Source of the DNA: Microbacterium limosum
GTDB taxonomy: Bacteria; Actinomycetota; Actinomycetes; Actinomycetales; Microbacteriaceae
Assembly (NCBI RefSeq): GCF_036324365.1
Contig: NZ_CP137080.1
Coordinates: 682,001 to 746,000 of the forward strand
Direction of reading: 5' to 3'
Length of the DNA: 64,000 nt
Shown here one piece after another: positions 53,248 to 61,220 of the stretch. The notes under the pieces are model-generated. The model was not told the origin of the DNA. It was given only the letters and a program-made list of their open reading frames with translations, and ran no database searches. Each line of letters opens with the position of its first letter. Within the stretch, counting starts at the first letter, position 1. The position numbers and the translations under genes were made by a program.

Positions 53248-54420
53248 TCAGCCGGTGGTGAAGGGGAGGGAGCGTCCTGCGAGCCCGCGCGGGGCGATGA
53301 GCCGCGCCGCAGCCTCGAGGATCGCCTCTGACGCCGGGTCGGCGGGATCGGCGACCACGACGGGCGCGCCCTCGTCGCCGCCCGTGCGCAGGGCGGGACT
53401 GAGGGGCACCGAGGCGAGCAGGGCGACGGGCTCCGCATCGGTCGACAGCGCCTCGGCGACGGCCGCGCCTCCGCCCGAGCCGAACAGGTCCAGGCTCCCG
53501 CCGCCGCGCAGCGACATGGCGGCCATGTTCTCGATGACGCCCACGACGCGCTGCCCCGTCTGACGCGCGACGAGGCCGCTGCGGATCGCGACGTCGGCCG
53601 CCGCCGGCTGTGGCGTCGTGACGACCACGACCTCGGCGTGCGGCAGCAGCTGCCCGACGGAGATCGCGACATCCCCCGTGCCCGGCGGCATGTCCAGCAG
53701 CAGCACGTCGAGGTCGCCGAAGTGCACGTCGGTGAGGAACTGCGACACGGTGCGGTGCAGCATCGGTCCACGCCAGGCCACGGCCTGCCCCTCGTCGCCC
53801 TCCCGGAGGAACATCCCGATCGAGATCACCTTCACGCCGTAGGCGACAGGCGGCACGATGAGGTCGTCGATCCGGGTCGGGCGCGCGGTGCGGCCCGCGG
53901 CATCCACGAGGCCCAGCAGTCCCGGGATCGAGAAGCCGTGCACGTCGGCGTCGACGAGTCCCACCGACAGTCCGCGCGCGGCGAGGGCGACGGCGAGGTT
54001 GGCCGTGAGCGTCGACTTGCCGACACCGCCCTTTCCGCTCGTGACGGCGATGACGCGCGTGAGGGAGTCGGCGGTGAACGGGATGCCGCGGGGGCGCCCC
54101 GCGCGCAGCTGTTCGGTCAGCACGGCGCGTTCGGGCGGGGTCATCACCCCGAGCGAGACCTCGGCCGCCGAAACGCCGTCGACCGCGAGCGCCGCCTCGC
54201 GCACCTCGCGCTCGATCCGGTCCGATGCCGGGCAACCCACGATCGTGAGGGCGATCCCGACGCGCGCGATGCCCTCCTCGACCCTGATGTCGCGGAGCAT
54301 CCCGAGCTCGGCGAGCGAGCGGCGCAGCTCGGGGTCGAGAACGCCCCCGACGGCGCGCCGGACGGCCTCCGACGGCGCTCCCGCGGCCTGCTCAGATGTC
54401 ACGTGAGCCTCGGTCGGCAC
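53248..54420 (-). CDS. mrp: Mrp/NBP35 family P-loop ATPase, Fe-S carrier-like
   Basis: A 390-residue protein: N-terminal MIP18/DUF59 domain (~residues 15-95, Cys63 in VGCPASD) and a ParA-like ATPase with deviant Walker A GKGGVGKS at 129-136, LLLDMPPGTGDVAISVGQ and GVIENMAAMSLRG. In many Mrp proteins a CxxC pair near the C-terminus binds a bridging 4Fe-4S cluster; here that pair is absent, as in other actinobacterial members. The start overlaps the DUF1003 gene by 29 bases (GTG 54420; GTG 54402 is an alternative). Confidence 0.93.
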   Translation of the reverse strand: MPTEAHVTSEQAAGAPSEAVRRAVGGVLDPELRRSLAELGMLRDIRVEEGIARVGIALTIVGCPASDRIEREVREAALAVDGVSAAEVSLGVMTPPERAVLTEQLRAGRPRGIPFTADSLTRVIAVTSGKGGVGKSTLTANLAVALAARGLSVGLVDADVHGFSIPGLLGLVDAAGRTARPTRIDDLIVPPVAYGVKVISIGMFLREGDEGQAVAWRGPMLHRTVSQFLTDVHFGDLDVLLLDMPPGTGDVAISVGQLLPHAEVVVVTTPQPAAADVAIRSGLVARQTGQRVVGVIENMAAMSLRGGGSLDLFGSGGGAAVAEALSTDAEPVALLASVPLSPALRTGGDEGAPVVVADPADPASEAILEAAARLIAPRGLAGRSLPFTTG

Positions 54421-54982
54421 GGTCGCGGCGCTCGGCCTTGGCCCGGCGCTCCTCGCGTTCGGCGGCCGCCTCCGGGTCGTCCTGCGAGTCGTCGAGGTCG
54501 GCGAGCAGGTCCTTCAGCTCGGCGCGCAGCACGTCGCGCGTGACGATGTCGTCGGTCATGTCTCGCAGCGCCAGGCGCAGGGCCACGATCTCGCGCGCGA
54601 GGTATTCGGTGTCGGCGAGATTGCGTTCGGCTCGCTGGCGATCCTGTTCGATCTGCACGCGGTCGCGGTCGTCCTGACGGTTCTGCGCGAGCAGGATGAG
54701 GGGCGCGGCGTACGACGCCTGCAGCGACAGCACGAGGGTGAGGGCCGTGAATCCGAAGGCCGCCGAGTCGAAGCGCAGGTGCTCGGGCGCGATCGTGTTC
54801 CAGAGGATCCAGCCCGCGCAGAAGGCCGACAGCCCCACGAGGAACCAGGGGGTGCCCATGTTGCGAGCCACCCACTCGGTGGCGCGGCCGAAGCGGTCGC
54901 GCGAGGGCTGCGGCGCGCGAGAGCGCAGCCCGGCGCGGCCGAGGGGCGCGTCGAGGCTCTCGCGGCGGGGAGCGCGGGCCAT
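54392..54982 (-). CDS. DUF1003 domain membrane protein
   Basis: A 196-residue protein with two helices (TPWFLVGLSAFCAGWILWNT and FTALTLVLSLQASYAAPLIL) joined by the DUF1003 loop, then a charged coiled coil (QDDRDRVQIEQDRQRAERNL) and an acidic tail. The function is unknown. It is between mgtE-like and mrp genes in the same order as Rv1231c, overlapping the former by ATGA. Confidence 0.92.
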   Translation of the reverse strand: MARAPRRESLDAPLGRAGLRSRAPQPSRDRFGRATEWVARNMGTPWFLVGLSAFCAGWILWNTIAPEHLRFDSAAFGFTALTLVLSLQASYAAPLILLAQNRQDDRDRVQIEQDRQRAERNLADTEYLAREIVALRLALRDMTDDIVTRDVLRAELKDLLADLDDSQDDPEAAAEREERRAKAERRDRADRGSRDI

Positions 54983-56268
54983 CAGCGGCGCCTCGTTCCC
55001 GCGGCGCGCGCCACCGGGACGGCCGGTGGCTCGTCGGCGTCGTTCGTGCGCCAGTCGTCGGGGAGCAGGTGATCGAGCACGTCGTCGACGCTCACGACAC
55101 CCACGAGGCGGTGGGCCTGGTCGATGACCGGAAGCGACACGAGGTTGTAGCTGGCGAGAAGCCGGGCCACCTCCGCCGCGGGCGCCGACGCCGAGACGGG
55201 CTCGATGGAGTCGTCGATGATCGTGCCGAGACGCTCGTGCGGCGGATAGCGGAGCATGCGCTGGAAGTGCACGACGCCGAGGAGGCGTCCCGTGGGCGTC
55301 TCGTACGGGGGCAGGGTGACGAAGACGGCCGCGGCGAGGGCGGGGTGCAGCTCGTGGCGCCGGATCAGCGCCAGGGCCTCGGCGACGGTCGCCTCGGCCG
55401 AGAGGATGATCGGCTCGGGCGTCATCAACCCGCCCGCCGTGTCGGGGCCGTACGCCAGCAGCGCGCGCACGTCCTGCGCCTCCTCCGGCTCCATGAGCTC
55501 GAGGAGCGCCTCGGAGCGGCTCTCCGGCAGCTGCGCCAGCAGATCGGCTGCGTCATCCGGCTCCATCGCGTCGAGGATGTCGGCGGCGCGCTCGTCGCCC
55601 AGCCGCTCGAGGATGTGCGCCTGCTCGTCCTCGGGCATCTCCTCGAGCGCGTCGGCGAGCCGGTCGTCCGGGAGCTGGTCCGCGACCTCGATCATGCGCT
55701 CCTCGGGCAGGTCGAGCAGCGTCGTCGCGAGGTCGGCCGCGTGCAGCTCGGAATAGGTCGCGACGAGCTGCTCCGCCGACTGGACGCCCCCCGGCTCCTG
55801 GTCCTCGCGGACGTCCTTCCACCCGGCGAAGGTCGTGGGGCCCTTCGCGAACGGCGATGCCGAGGTCTTGGGCCTGCGCAGGAAGAGCTGACCGATCGCC
55901 CACTCGCCGATGCGGTTGCGCTCGATCGCGACGTCTTCGATCTCGGCGCTCCCGCTGCCGTCGCGCAGGAAGACCTTGCGCCCGAGGAGCTCGGCGACCA
56001 CGCGCACCTCGCCGCCGCGCTGCTGGAATCGACGGACGTTGATGAGCCCCGTCGTGATGACCTGACCCGTCGCGATGGTCGTGACGCGGCCGATGGAGAG
56101 GAACACGTGGCGCCGGCCGGGGATCTCCACGACCAGCCCGACCACGCGGGGCGGATCGTCCTTGCGGAAGACGACGACGACGTCGCGGACGCGGCCGAGG
56201 CGGTCGCCCGCGGGGTCGAAGACGGCGCAGCCGACCAGCCGCGCGACGAAGACCCTCTGCGTGCTCAC
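54982..56268 (-). CDS. MgtE N-terminal/CBS domain protein lacking the membrane domain
   Basis: A 428-residue cytoplasmic protein. Residues ~1-110 carry two PRC-barrel-like segments (LVGCAVFDPAGDRLGRVRDV, LLGRKVFLRDGSGSAEIEDV); ~165-275 form the MgtE superhelical N domain (LPEERMIEVADQLPDDRLAD); ~280-405 are two CBS domains (MTPEPIILSAEATVAEAL). The five-helix channel of MgtE is missing. In actinobacteria (e.g. Rv1232c) this arrangement is usual. It may regulate another transporter or sense Mg2+. The GTG start is leaderless (TACGCT, 6 bases). Confidence 0.92.
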   Translation of the reverse strand: MSTQRVFVARLVGCAVFDPAGDRLGRVRDVVVVFRKDDPPRVVGLVVEIPGRRHVFLSIGRVTTIATGQVITTGLINVRRFQQRGGEVRVVAELLGRKVFLRDGSGSAEIEDVAIERNRIGEWAIGQLFLRRPKTSASPFAKGPTTFAGWKDVREDQEPGGVQSAEQLVATYSELHAADLATTLLDLPEERMIEVADQLPDDRLADALEEMPEDEQAHILERLGDERAADILDAMEPDDAADLLAQLPESRSEALLELMEPEEAQDVRALLAYGPDTAGGLMTPEPIILSAEATVAEALALIRRHELHPALAAAVFVTLPPYETPTGRLLGVVHFQRMLRYPPHERLGTIIDDSIEPVSASAPAAEVARLLASYNLVSLPVIDQAHRLVGVVSVDDVLDHLLPDDWRTNDADEPPAVPVARAAGTRRR

Positions 56269-56274
56269 GCCCCC

Positions 56275-56280
56275 AGCGTA
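56275..56280 (-). promoter_or_regulatory. -10 element TACGCT, MgtE-like gene
   Basis: TACGCT on the minus strand, 6 bases before the GTG at 56268. Starts the MgtE-like - DUF1003 - mrp operon. Confidence 0.6.
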
Positions 56281-56314
56281 GCCCGCTCATCGGATCCTCC
56301 CCGGGGTGGCGTGG

Positions 56315-56320
56315 GACAAT
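56315..56320 (+). promoter_or_regulatory. -10-like element GACAAT
   Basis: GACAAT ends 6 bases before the ATG at 56327; fits the leaderless spacing though the first base is G. Confidence 0.45.
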
Positions 56321-56326
56321 GGCCGA

Positions 56327-57013
56327 ATGAGCATGTGGGGTCCGAAAGCAGGCGGCAAGCGCGCCGACCAGGTGGGGGAGACCGTCGCGAGCTTCCCCAC
56401 GTACGAGGGAGCCCAGAAGGCGGTGTCCCAGCTCATCGCGGGCGAGGTCCCCGCGCGGCAGATCGCGATCGTCGGGCTCGGCCTGCGCTCCATCGAGCGC
56501 ATCACCGGGCGACTCGGCTACGCCGCCGCCGCACGATCGGGCGCCATCAACGGGCTGTTGATCGGCCTGCTGTTCTCGCTCATCTTCGTCGTCGGAGCCC
56601 CCACGGTCTCCCTGCAGGCGTTCGTGGGAGTGCTCTTCGTGGGAATCGCGATCGGCATGCTGATGAGCCTCATGACCTACTCGTTCGTGCGCCGCCGCCG
56701 CGATTACGCCTCGGTCATGCAGGTCGTCGCCGACCACTACGAGGTCACGGTCGAGGCCGAGGGGCTCGCCAAGGCGCGCCAGGTTCTCGGCCGTGCGTCC
56801 GAGTCCCCGGCTGCGCCCGCCGCGCCCGCCCCGGGGGCCGCCGCCCCGCCCGCACCGCCCCTGCCCCCGGCGACCCCGCCCGCCGACCCGCCCCGCTACG
56901 GCGAGCGCACGACAGAGCCGCCCCGGTACGGAGAGCGGATCGAGCAGCCTCGCCGCTCCGACGACGACGGGGATGCCGGGGCATCCGGCACAGGCGGCGA
57001 CGAGAACCGGTGA
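56327..57013 (+). CDS. General stress protein 17M-like (YflT) domain membrane protein
   Basis: A 228-residue protein with an N-terminal YflT-like domain (ASFPTYEGAQKAVSQLIAGE, IAIVGLGLRSIERI), two membrane helices (INGLLIGLLFSLIFVVGAP, FVGVLFVGIAIGMLMSLMT) and a disordered tail of ~80 residues rich in Pro and Ala with two PPRYGER repeats. The function is unknown. The ATG at 56327 fits a GACAAT -10 element 6 bases upstream; it overlaps the next gene as GTGA. Confidence 0.85.
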   Translation: MSMWGPKAGGKRADQVGETVASFPTYEGAQKAVSQLIAGEVPARQIAIVGLGLRSIERITGRLGYAAAARSGAINGLLIGLLFSLIFVVGAPTVSLQAFVGVLFVGIAIGMLMSLMTYSFVRRRRDYASVMQVVADHYEVTVEAEGLAKARQVLGRASESPAAPAAPAPGAAAPPAPPLPPATPPADPPRYGERTTEPPRYGERIEQPRRSDDDGDAGASGTGGDENR

Positions 57014-57666
57014 AGATCGCCGTCGCCCTTCCGCGCGACACCGTGGAGATCTCGGCCGTGCTCGAGGGTCCGGCCGACCCGTGGGCGGCCGTCGTCCTGG
57101 CGCACGGCGCCGGGTCGGGGATGGAGCACCCGTTCCTCGTGGGGCTCGCGGGCGCGCTGAACGGCGCCGGGATCGCGACGCTGCGCTTCACGTTCCCGTA
57201 CCGGGAGGCCGGACGCCGCTTGCCCGGCCCCGCGGCGCACGCGATCGCGACATGGCGGGCCGTGCGCGACCGCGCCGCCGATCTCGTCGACGCGCCCCTC
57301 TGGGCGGCGGGGAAGTCGTACGGCGGGCGCATGGCGTCGATGGCGGCCGCCGAGGACGGGTTCGCCGTGAAGGGCCTCGTGTACCTGGGCTACCCCTTTC
57401 ATCCGCAGGGGCAGCCCGAGAAGACCCGGGGCGTGCACCTGGCGGCTATCCAGGAGCCGCAGCTGTTCCTCTCGGGCACGGACGACCCCTTCATCCAGCC
57501 GCGTGCGGACTTCCAGCGGGTCGTGGCGGGCTGCCCCGCTGGCCACCTCCACGAGCTCCCGGGCGCGGGGCACTCGTTCGAGGTGAAGGGCGCCCGGCGC
57601 CCCGCCGACGAGATCGGCGCGTCGCTCGCGCCGGTGCTGACCGACTTCGTGCGCGCTCGCTCCTGA
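57010..57666 (+). CDS. Alpha/beta hydrolase, dienelactone-hydrolase-like
   Basis: A 218-residue hydrolase of the KANSL3/TEX30-type branch. VVLAHGAGSGMEHPFLVGLA carries the oxyanion-hole HGAG motif, AAGKSYGGRMASMAAA the nucleophile Ser, GTDDPFIQP the acid and LPGAGHSFEVKG the His. The substrate is unknown. It overlaps the stress-protein gene by 4 bases, so the two are co-expressed. Confidence 0.85.
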   Translation: MKIAVALPRDTVEISAVLEGPADPWAAVVLAHGAGSGMEHPFLVGLAGALNGAGIATLRFTFPYREAGRRLPGPAAHAIATWRAVRDRAADLVDAPLWAAGKSYGGRMASMAAAEDGFAVKGLVYLGYPFHPQGQPEKTRGVHLAAIQEPQLFLSGTDDPFIQPRADFQRVVAGCPAGHLHELPGAGHSFEVKGARRPADEIGASLAPVLTDFVRARS

Positions 57667-57673
57667 GCGGCAG

Positions 57674-59104
57674 CTAGCGCGAGAGCCGGGTCATCCACGC
57701 CTCGACGTCGTCGGCCGTGCGCGGGATGTCGGCGGAGAGGTTCACGGGTCCGTCCCCGGTCATGAGGATGTCGTCCTCGATGCGAACGCCGATTCCCCGG
57801 TACTCCTCGGGCACGGTCACGTCGTCGATCTGGAAGTAGAGGCCCGGCTCGATCGTGAAGACCATCCCCGGTTCCAGGATGCCGTCGTAGTACATCTCGC
57901 GGCGGGCCTGCGCGCAGTCGTGCACGTCGATGCCGAGGTGGTGGCTCGTGCCGTGCACCATGTAGCGACGGTGGTGCCCGCCGCGATCGGCGTCGAGGGC
58001 CTCGTCGGCGCTCACCGGGAGCAGGCCCCACTCCGCCACGCGGGCAGCGATGACGGTCATCGCCGCCTCGTGCACCTCGCGGAATCGCGCGCCCGGACGG
58101 GCGGCGGCGAAGGCCGCGTCGGCCGCCTCTCGCACCGCCTCGTACACGCGGCGCTGCACGGGGGTGAAGCGGCCGGACACGGGGAGCGTACGGGTGATGT
58201 CGGCGGTGTAGAACGTGTCGACCTCGACGCCGGCGTCGACGAGGATGAGGTCACCCGGCACGACTTCTCCGTCGTTGCGGGTCCAGTGCAGGTAGCACGC
58301 GTGCGGTCCGGAGGCGGCGATCGTGTCATAGCCCTCCCCGTTGCCGTCGCTGCGCGCACGCTGGTGGAACACGCCCTCCACGACGCGCTCGCCGCGGGCG
58401 TGCGCGGTGGCGCGGGGCAGCTCGCGGATGATGTCGTCGAAGCCGTCGGCCGTGACGCGCACCGCGAGACGGAGCTGCTCGATCTCGAACGCGTCCTTGA
58501 CCAGGCGCAGCTCGGAGACGAACCGCGTGAGGTCGTCGTCGACGCCGACCGTGAGGTCGTCGTCCGTGGCGGTGAACGCGTCGATGTGCGCCGTGGCCAG
58601 GCCGAGGTCCGCGGCGACCGCGCCGAGCGAGGGGCGCGGTCCGATCCAGAACTCGCCGATCGCGGCGTCCGCGTAGAACTCTGGCGTCGTGCGGTCGGCC
58701 CGCTCGCGGAAGTACAGCGTCGCGGTGTGCGCGGAGCCGTCGGGGTCGAGCACGAGCACGGAACCCGGCTCGCTGTCGTTCTCCCAGCCGGTCAGGTGCG
58801 CGAACGCCGAGTGCGGGCGGAACGGATAGTCGGTGTCGTTGCTGCGCTGCTTCAGTGACCCCGCCGGCACGACGATGCGGCGCCCCGGGAACGCGGCGGA
58901 GACGGCGCGGCGCCGGTCGGCGGCGAAGGCGGCCTGCGGGCGCTGCGAGACGGCGTCGTCGGGGCGCTCGGCCCACCCGCCCGAGATGGAGTCGAGGAAG
59001 CCCTGCCCGAAGCGCTGCCGGCGATTCGCGACCCCCTGCGGCTGTGCGGCCGCGGCATCCTGAGGGGCGGTCTCGATCGTGCCGGTCTCACCTGTTGCAC
59101 TCAT
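57674..59104 (-). CDS. Xaa-Pro aminopeptidase (aminopeptidase P family, M24B)
   Basis: A 476-residue dinuclear-metal peptidase. The N-terminal AMP_N domain has RRAVSAAFPGRRIVVPAGS and NDTDYPFRPHSAFAHLTGW; the C-terminal pita-bread domain has metal ligands Asp/Asp in ILVDAGVEVDTFYTADITRT, His in HGTSHHLGIDVHDC and Glu in FTIEPGLYF and GVRIEDDIL. It removes N-terminal residues preceding proline. A GACACT element 6 bases before the ATG fits leaderless initiation. Confidence 0.94.
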   Translation of the reverse strand: MSATGETGTIETAPQDAAAAQPQGVANRRQRFGQGFLDSISGGWAERPDDAVSQRPQAAFAADRRRAVSAAFPGRRIVVPAGSLKQRSNDTDYPFRPHSAFAHLTGWENDSEPGSVLVLDPDGSAHTATLYFRERADRTTPEFYADAAIGEFWIGPRPSLGAVAADLGLATAHIDAFTATDDDLTVGVDDDLTRFVSELRLVKDAFEIEQLRLAVRVTADGFDDIIRELPRATAHARGERVVEGVFHQRARSDGNGEGYDTIAASGPHACYLHWTRNDGEVVPGDLILVDAGVEVDTFYTADITRTLPVSGRFTPVQRRVYEAVREAADAAFAAARPGARFREVHEAAMTVIAARVAEWGLLPVSADEALDADRGGHHRRYMVHGTSHHLGIDVHDCAQARREMYYDGILEPGMVFTIEPGLYFQIDDVTVPEEYRGIGVRIEDDILMTGDGPVNLSADIPRTADDVEAWMTRLSR

Positions 59105-59110
59105 CGCACC

Positions 59111-59116
59111 AGTGTC
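59111..59116 (-). promoter_or_regulatory. -10-like element GACACT, aminopeptidase P gene
   Basis: GACACT on the minus strand, 6 bases before the ATG at 59104. Weaker than the TANNNT sites nearby. Confidence 0.4.
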
Positions 59117-59137
59117 CCATGCCGCGGCCGGCAGAGC

Positions 59138-60157
59138 TCAGGAGGTCGGCTCGAGCTGCACCACGAGGGGGCGGTGATCGCTGCCTGCGCCATCGAGCGA
59201 GTGGAGCACCACGGATCCGGTGGTGCGCCATCCCGAGGAGTGCAGGACGTGGTCGATGGGTGCCCCGACGAGCGCGGGCACGTCGGTGCTCCAGGTTCCG
59301 ACGCCGCCGTTCCCGGAGTCGGCCGCGGCGTCGTGGCATGCCCCCAGCACCCCGCCGTCGACCCCGAACCGCGCCATGTGGTCGATCGTGGCGTTGAAAT
59401 CGCCCGCCATGATGACGTTGTCGCCGGCGCACTGGTCGGCCAGCCACCGGAGGTCGTCGCGCCACTTCTGCATGTACGCCGGCCGAGGCGCCACCGCGTG
59501 CACTGCGACGACGATGGGGCCCTCCCCGTCGACGGGCATCGCCACGGCCGAGGGCAGCACGCCGGTGTTGCTCGAGCCGTCCGCGGAGGACTGGATGACG
59601 GCGTAGTCGCCGAGATCGGGGGTGATCAGCAGCGTCGTGGAGCCGGCGTCCCACGAGTCCTCGCCGAATTCGACGTGGTGGGCCCACATGGGGCTGCCGA
59701 GCTCGCGCATCGCGATCGCGACCTGCTCGCCCGTCTCGATCGTCGTCTCGGGGAGCGAGACGATCTGAGCGCCCATCGCGACGGCGGTCTGGGCCACCAG
59801 CGCCGGGTCGGTGGCCTCGCCGGCGGTGTTCCACGTCATGACGCGCACGCTGTCGTCGGTCGCAGCGGGCAGCTCCGCCGTCCCGAGGCCGCGAGAGGCG
59901 ACGACGGCGGCGTTGGCGGCGCCGGCGGCAGCGAGCACGACGACCATCGACAGCGCGAACGCGCGCACGGGGCGGGCCGCGGCGAGGAGGAGGAACACGA
60001 CCGCCGCGACGCCGAACCCCACCGCGAGAAGCGGCCGGAAGGAGATGATCTGGGCGACGGGGAACGTCTGGTCCAGGCGGAAGAAGCCCGGAAAGGTCAG
60101 CACCGCCGCCGCGATCGCGGTCAGCACGGTGAGAAGGACCCCCGACGCGCGCAACAC
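59138..60157 (-). CDS. Membrane-anchored endonuclease/exonuclease/phosphatase family protein
   Basis: A 339-residue protein with three N-terminal helices (LLTVLTAIAAAVLTFPGFF, LLAVGFGVAAVVFLLLAAA, FALSMVVVLAAAGAANAAV) and an extracytoplasmic EEP domain: RVMTWNTAGE, IVSLPETTIE (metal Glu), VAVHAVAPRPAY, IMAGDFNATIDHM and AGSDHRPLVVQL. It could be a phosphodiesterase of phospholipids, sugars or nucleic acids. The GTG at 60157 has TAGAGT 7 bases upstream. Divergent from the PHP gene. Confidence 0.88.
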   Translation of the reverse strand: MLRASGVLLTVLTAIAAAVLTFPGFFRLDQTFPVAQIISFRPLLAVGFGVAAVVFLLLAAARPVRAFALSMVVVLAAAGAANAAVVASRGLGTAELPAATDDSVRVMTWNTAGEATDPALVAQTAVAMGAQIVSLPETTIETGEQVAIAMRELGSPMWAHHVEFGEDSWDAGSTTLLITPDLGDYAVIQSSADGSSNTGVLPSAVAMPVDGEGPIVVAVHAVAPRPAYMQKWRDDLRWLADQCAGDNVIMAGDFNATIDHMARFGVDGGVLGACHDAAADSGNGGVGTWSTDVPALVGAPIDHVLHSSGWRTTGSVVLHSLDGAGSDHRPLVVQLEPTS

Positions 60158-60164
60158 GGCGCCG

Positions 60165-60170
60165 ACTCTA
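60165..60170 (-). promoter_or_regulatory. -10 element TAGAGT, EEP-family gene
   Basis: TAGAGT on the minus strand, 7 bases before the GTG at 60157. Confidence 0.55.
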
Positions 60171-60225
60171 TGCGCCGCGGCTGGGAGAAGGACGCGAACG
60201 GCGGGGGAGGATGCCGAGCGCGGGC

Positions 60226-60231
60226 TACGAT
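60226..60231 (+). promoter_or_regulatory. -10 element TACGAT, PHP gene
   Basis: TACGAT ends 6 bases before the GTG at 60238, which decides this start over upstream in-frame codons. Confidence 0.55.
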
Positions 60232-60237
60232 CGGTGG

Positions 60238-61110
60238 GTGGTCGGAGGGCATCGGGGTTTCGCAGGTCCGACCGACCTGCACCTGCACTCCGCCCGGTCG
60301 GACGGCACCGAGACGCCCGCGGGCGTCGTGCGGGCGGCGTACGACCACGGGCTGCGGACGATGGCGCTGACGGACCACGACACCACGGCGGGCTGGCACG
60401 AGGCGGCGCGGGCGGCGGCATCCCTCGGGATGACCTTCGTGCCCGGCATCGAGCTCAGCGCGAAGCACGAATGGCGGAGCGTCCATCTGCTCGCCTATCT
60501 CTTCGATCCCGGCGACGAAGGCCTGCGCGCCGAGACGGAGCGCATCCGGACCGACCGTCGCGGACGCGCCGAGCGGATCGTCGACCGCATCGGCCGGGAC
60601 TTCGATCTCACGTGGGACGACGTGCTCGCCCAGACCTCCGACGGGGCGACGGTGGGGCGCCCGCACATCGCCGATGCGCTCGTCGCACGCGGCCTGGCGG
60701 GCGATCGCTCCGAGGCCTTCGCCGGCATCCTGCATCCCCGCGAGGGGTATTACGTGCCGCACTACGCCCCCGATCCGTTCACGGCGGTGCGGCTCGTCGT
60801 CGCCGCGGGAGGCGTGCCGGTGATCGCGCACCCTGCCCCGTCCGGCCGCGACCGCATGATGCCCGAGCCGGTGATCGAGGAGCTCGTCCGTCTGGGGCTG
60901 GCCGGGTTCGAGATCGATCATCGCGAGAACACGCCGGCGGGCAAACGCGAGCTGCACCGGATCGCGGCGGCGCACGACCTCATCGTCACGGGCTCCAGCG
61001 ATTACCACGGCTCGGGCAAGCCCAACCTGCCGGGTGAGAACACCACGAGCGACGAGATGCTCGCGCGCATCCTCGAGCGCGGCACCGGTTCGGCGCCCAC
61101 CGGGCCTTGA
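60238..61110 (+). CDS. PHP domain phosphoesterase (TrpH/RNase AM-like)
   Basis: A 290-residue PHP protein. Metal ligands are in TDLHLHSARSDGTETP, LTDHDTTAGWHEA, GIELSAKHEWRSVHLLAY, VIAHPAPSGRD and VTGSSDYHGSGK, covering the four PHP motifs. The family includes 3',5'-nucleotide phosphatases and 5'-3' RNA exonucleases (RNase AM). It is 79 bases from the divergent EEP gene; both may act on phosphodiesters, though in different compartments. Confidence 0.9.
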   Translation: MVGGHRGFAGPTDLHLHSARSDGTETPAGVVRAAYDHGLRTMALTDHDTTAGWHEAARAAASLGMTFVPGIELSAKHEWRSVHLLAYLFDPGDEGLRAETERIRTDRRGRAERIVDRIGRDFDLTWDDVLAQTSDGATVGRPHIADALVARGLAGDRSEAFAGILHPREGYYVPHYAPDPFTAVRLVVAAGGVPVIAHPAPSGRDRMMPEPVIEELVRLGLAGFEIDHRENTPAGKRELHRIAAAHDLIVTGSSDYHGSGKPNLPGENTTSDEMLARILERGTGSAPTGP

Positions 61111-61220
61111 CCGTCCCCGGCGCGGGCGGCGTCAGGGGGCGAGCGCCTTCGCGTCCGTCGACACCGGGATGCCGGAGCGCATCGCCGGTCCGCGCCCGCA
61201 CCCGCCCGCGCGAGGTGAGC

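Noticed and set aside
56780..57009. Low-complexity Pro/Ala region as a separate repeat element
   Set aside because: It is the disordered tail of the stress-protein-like gene in a continuous frame.
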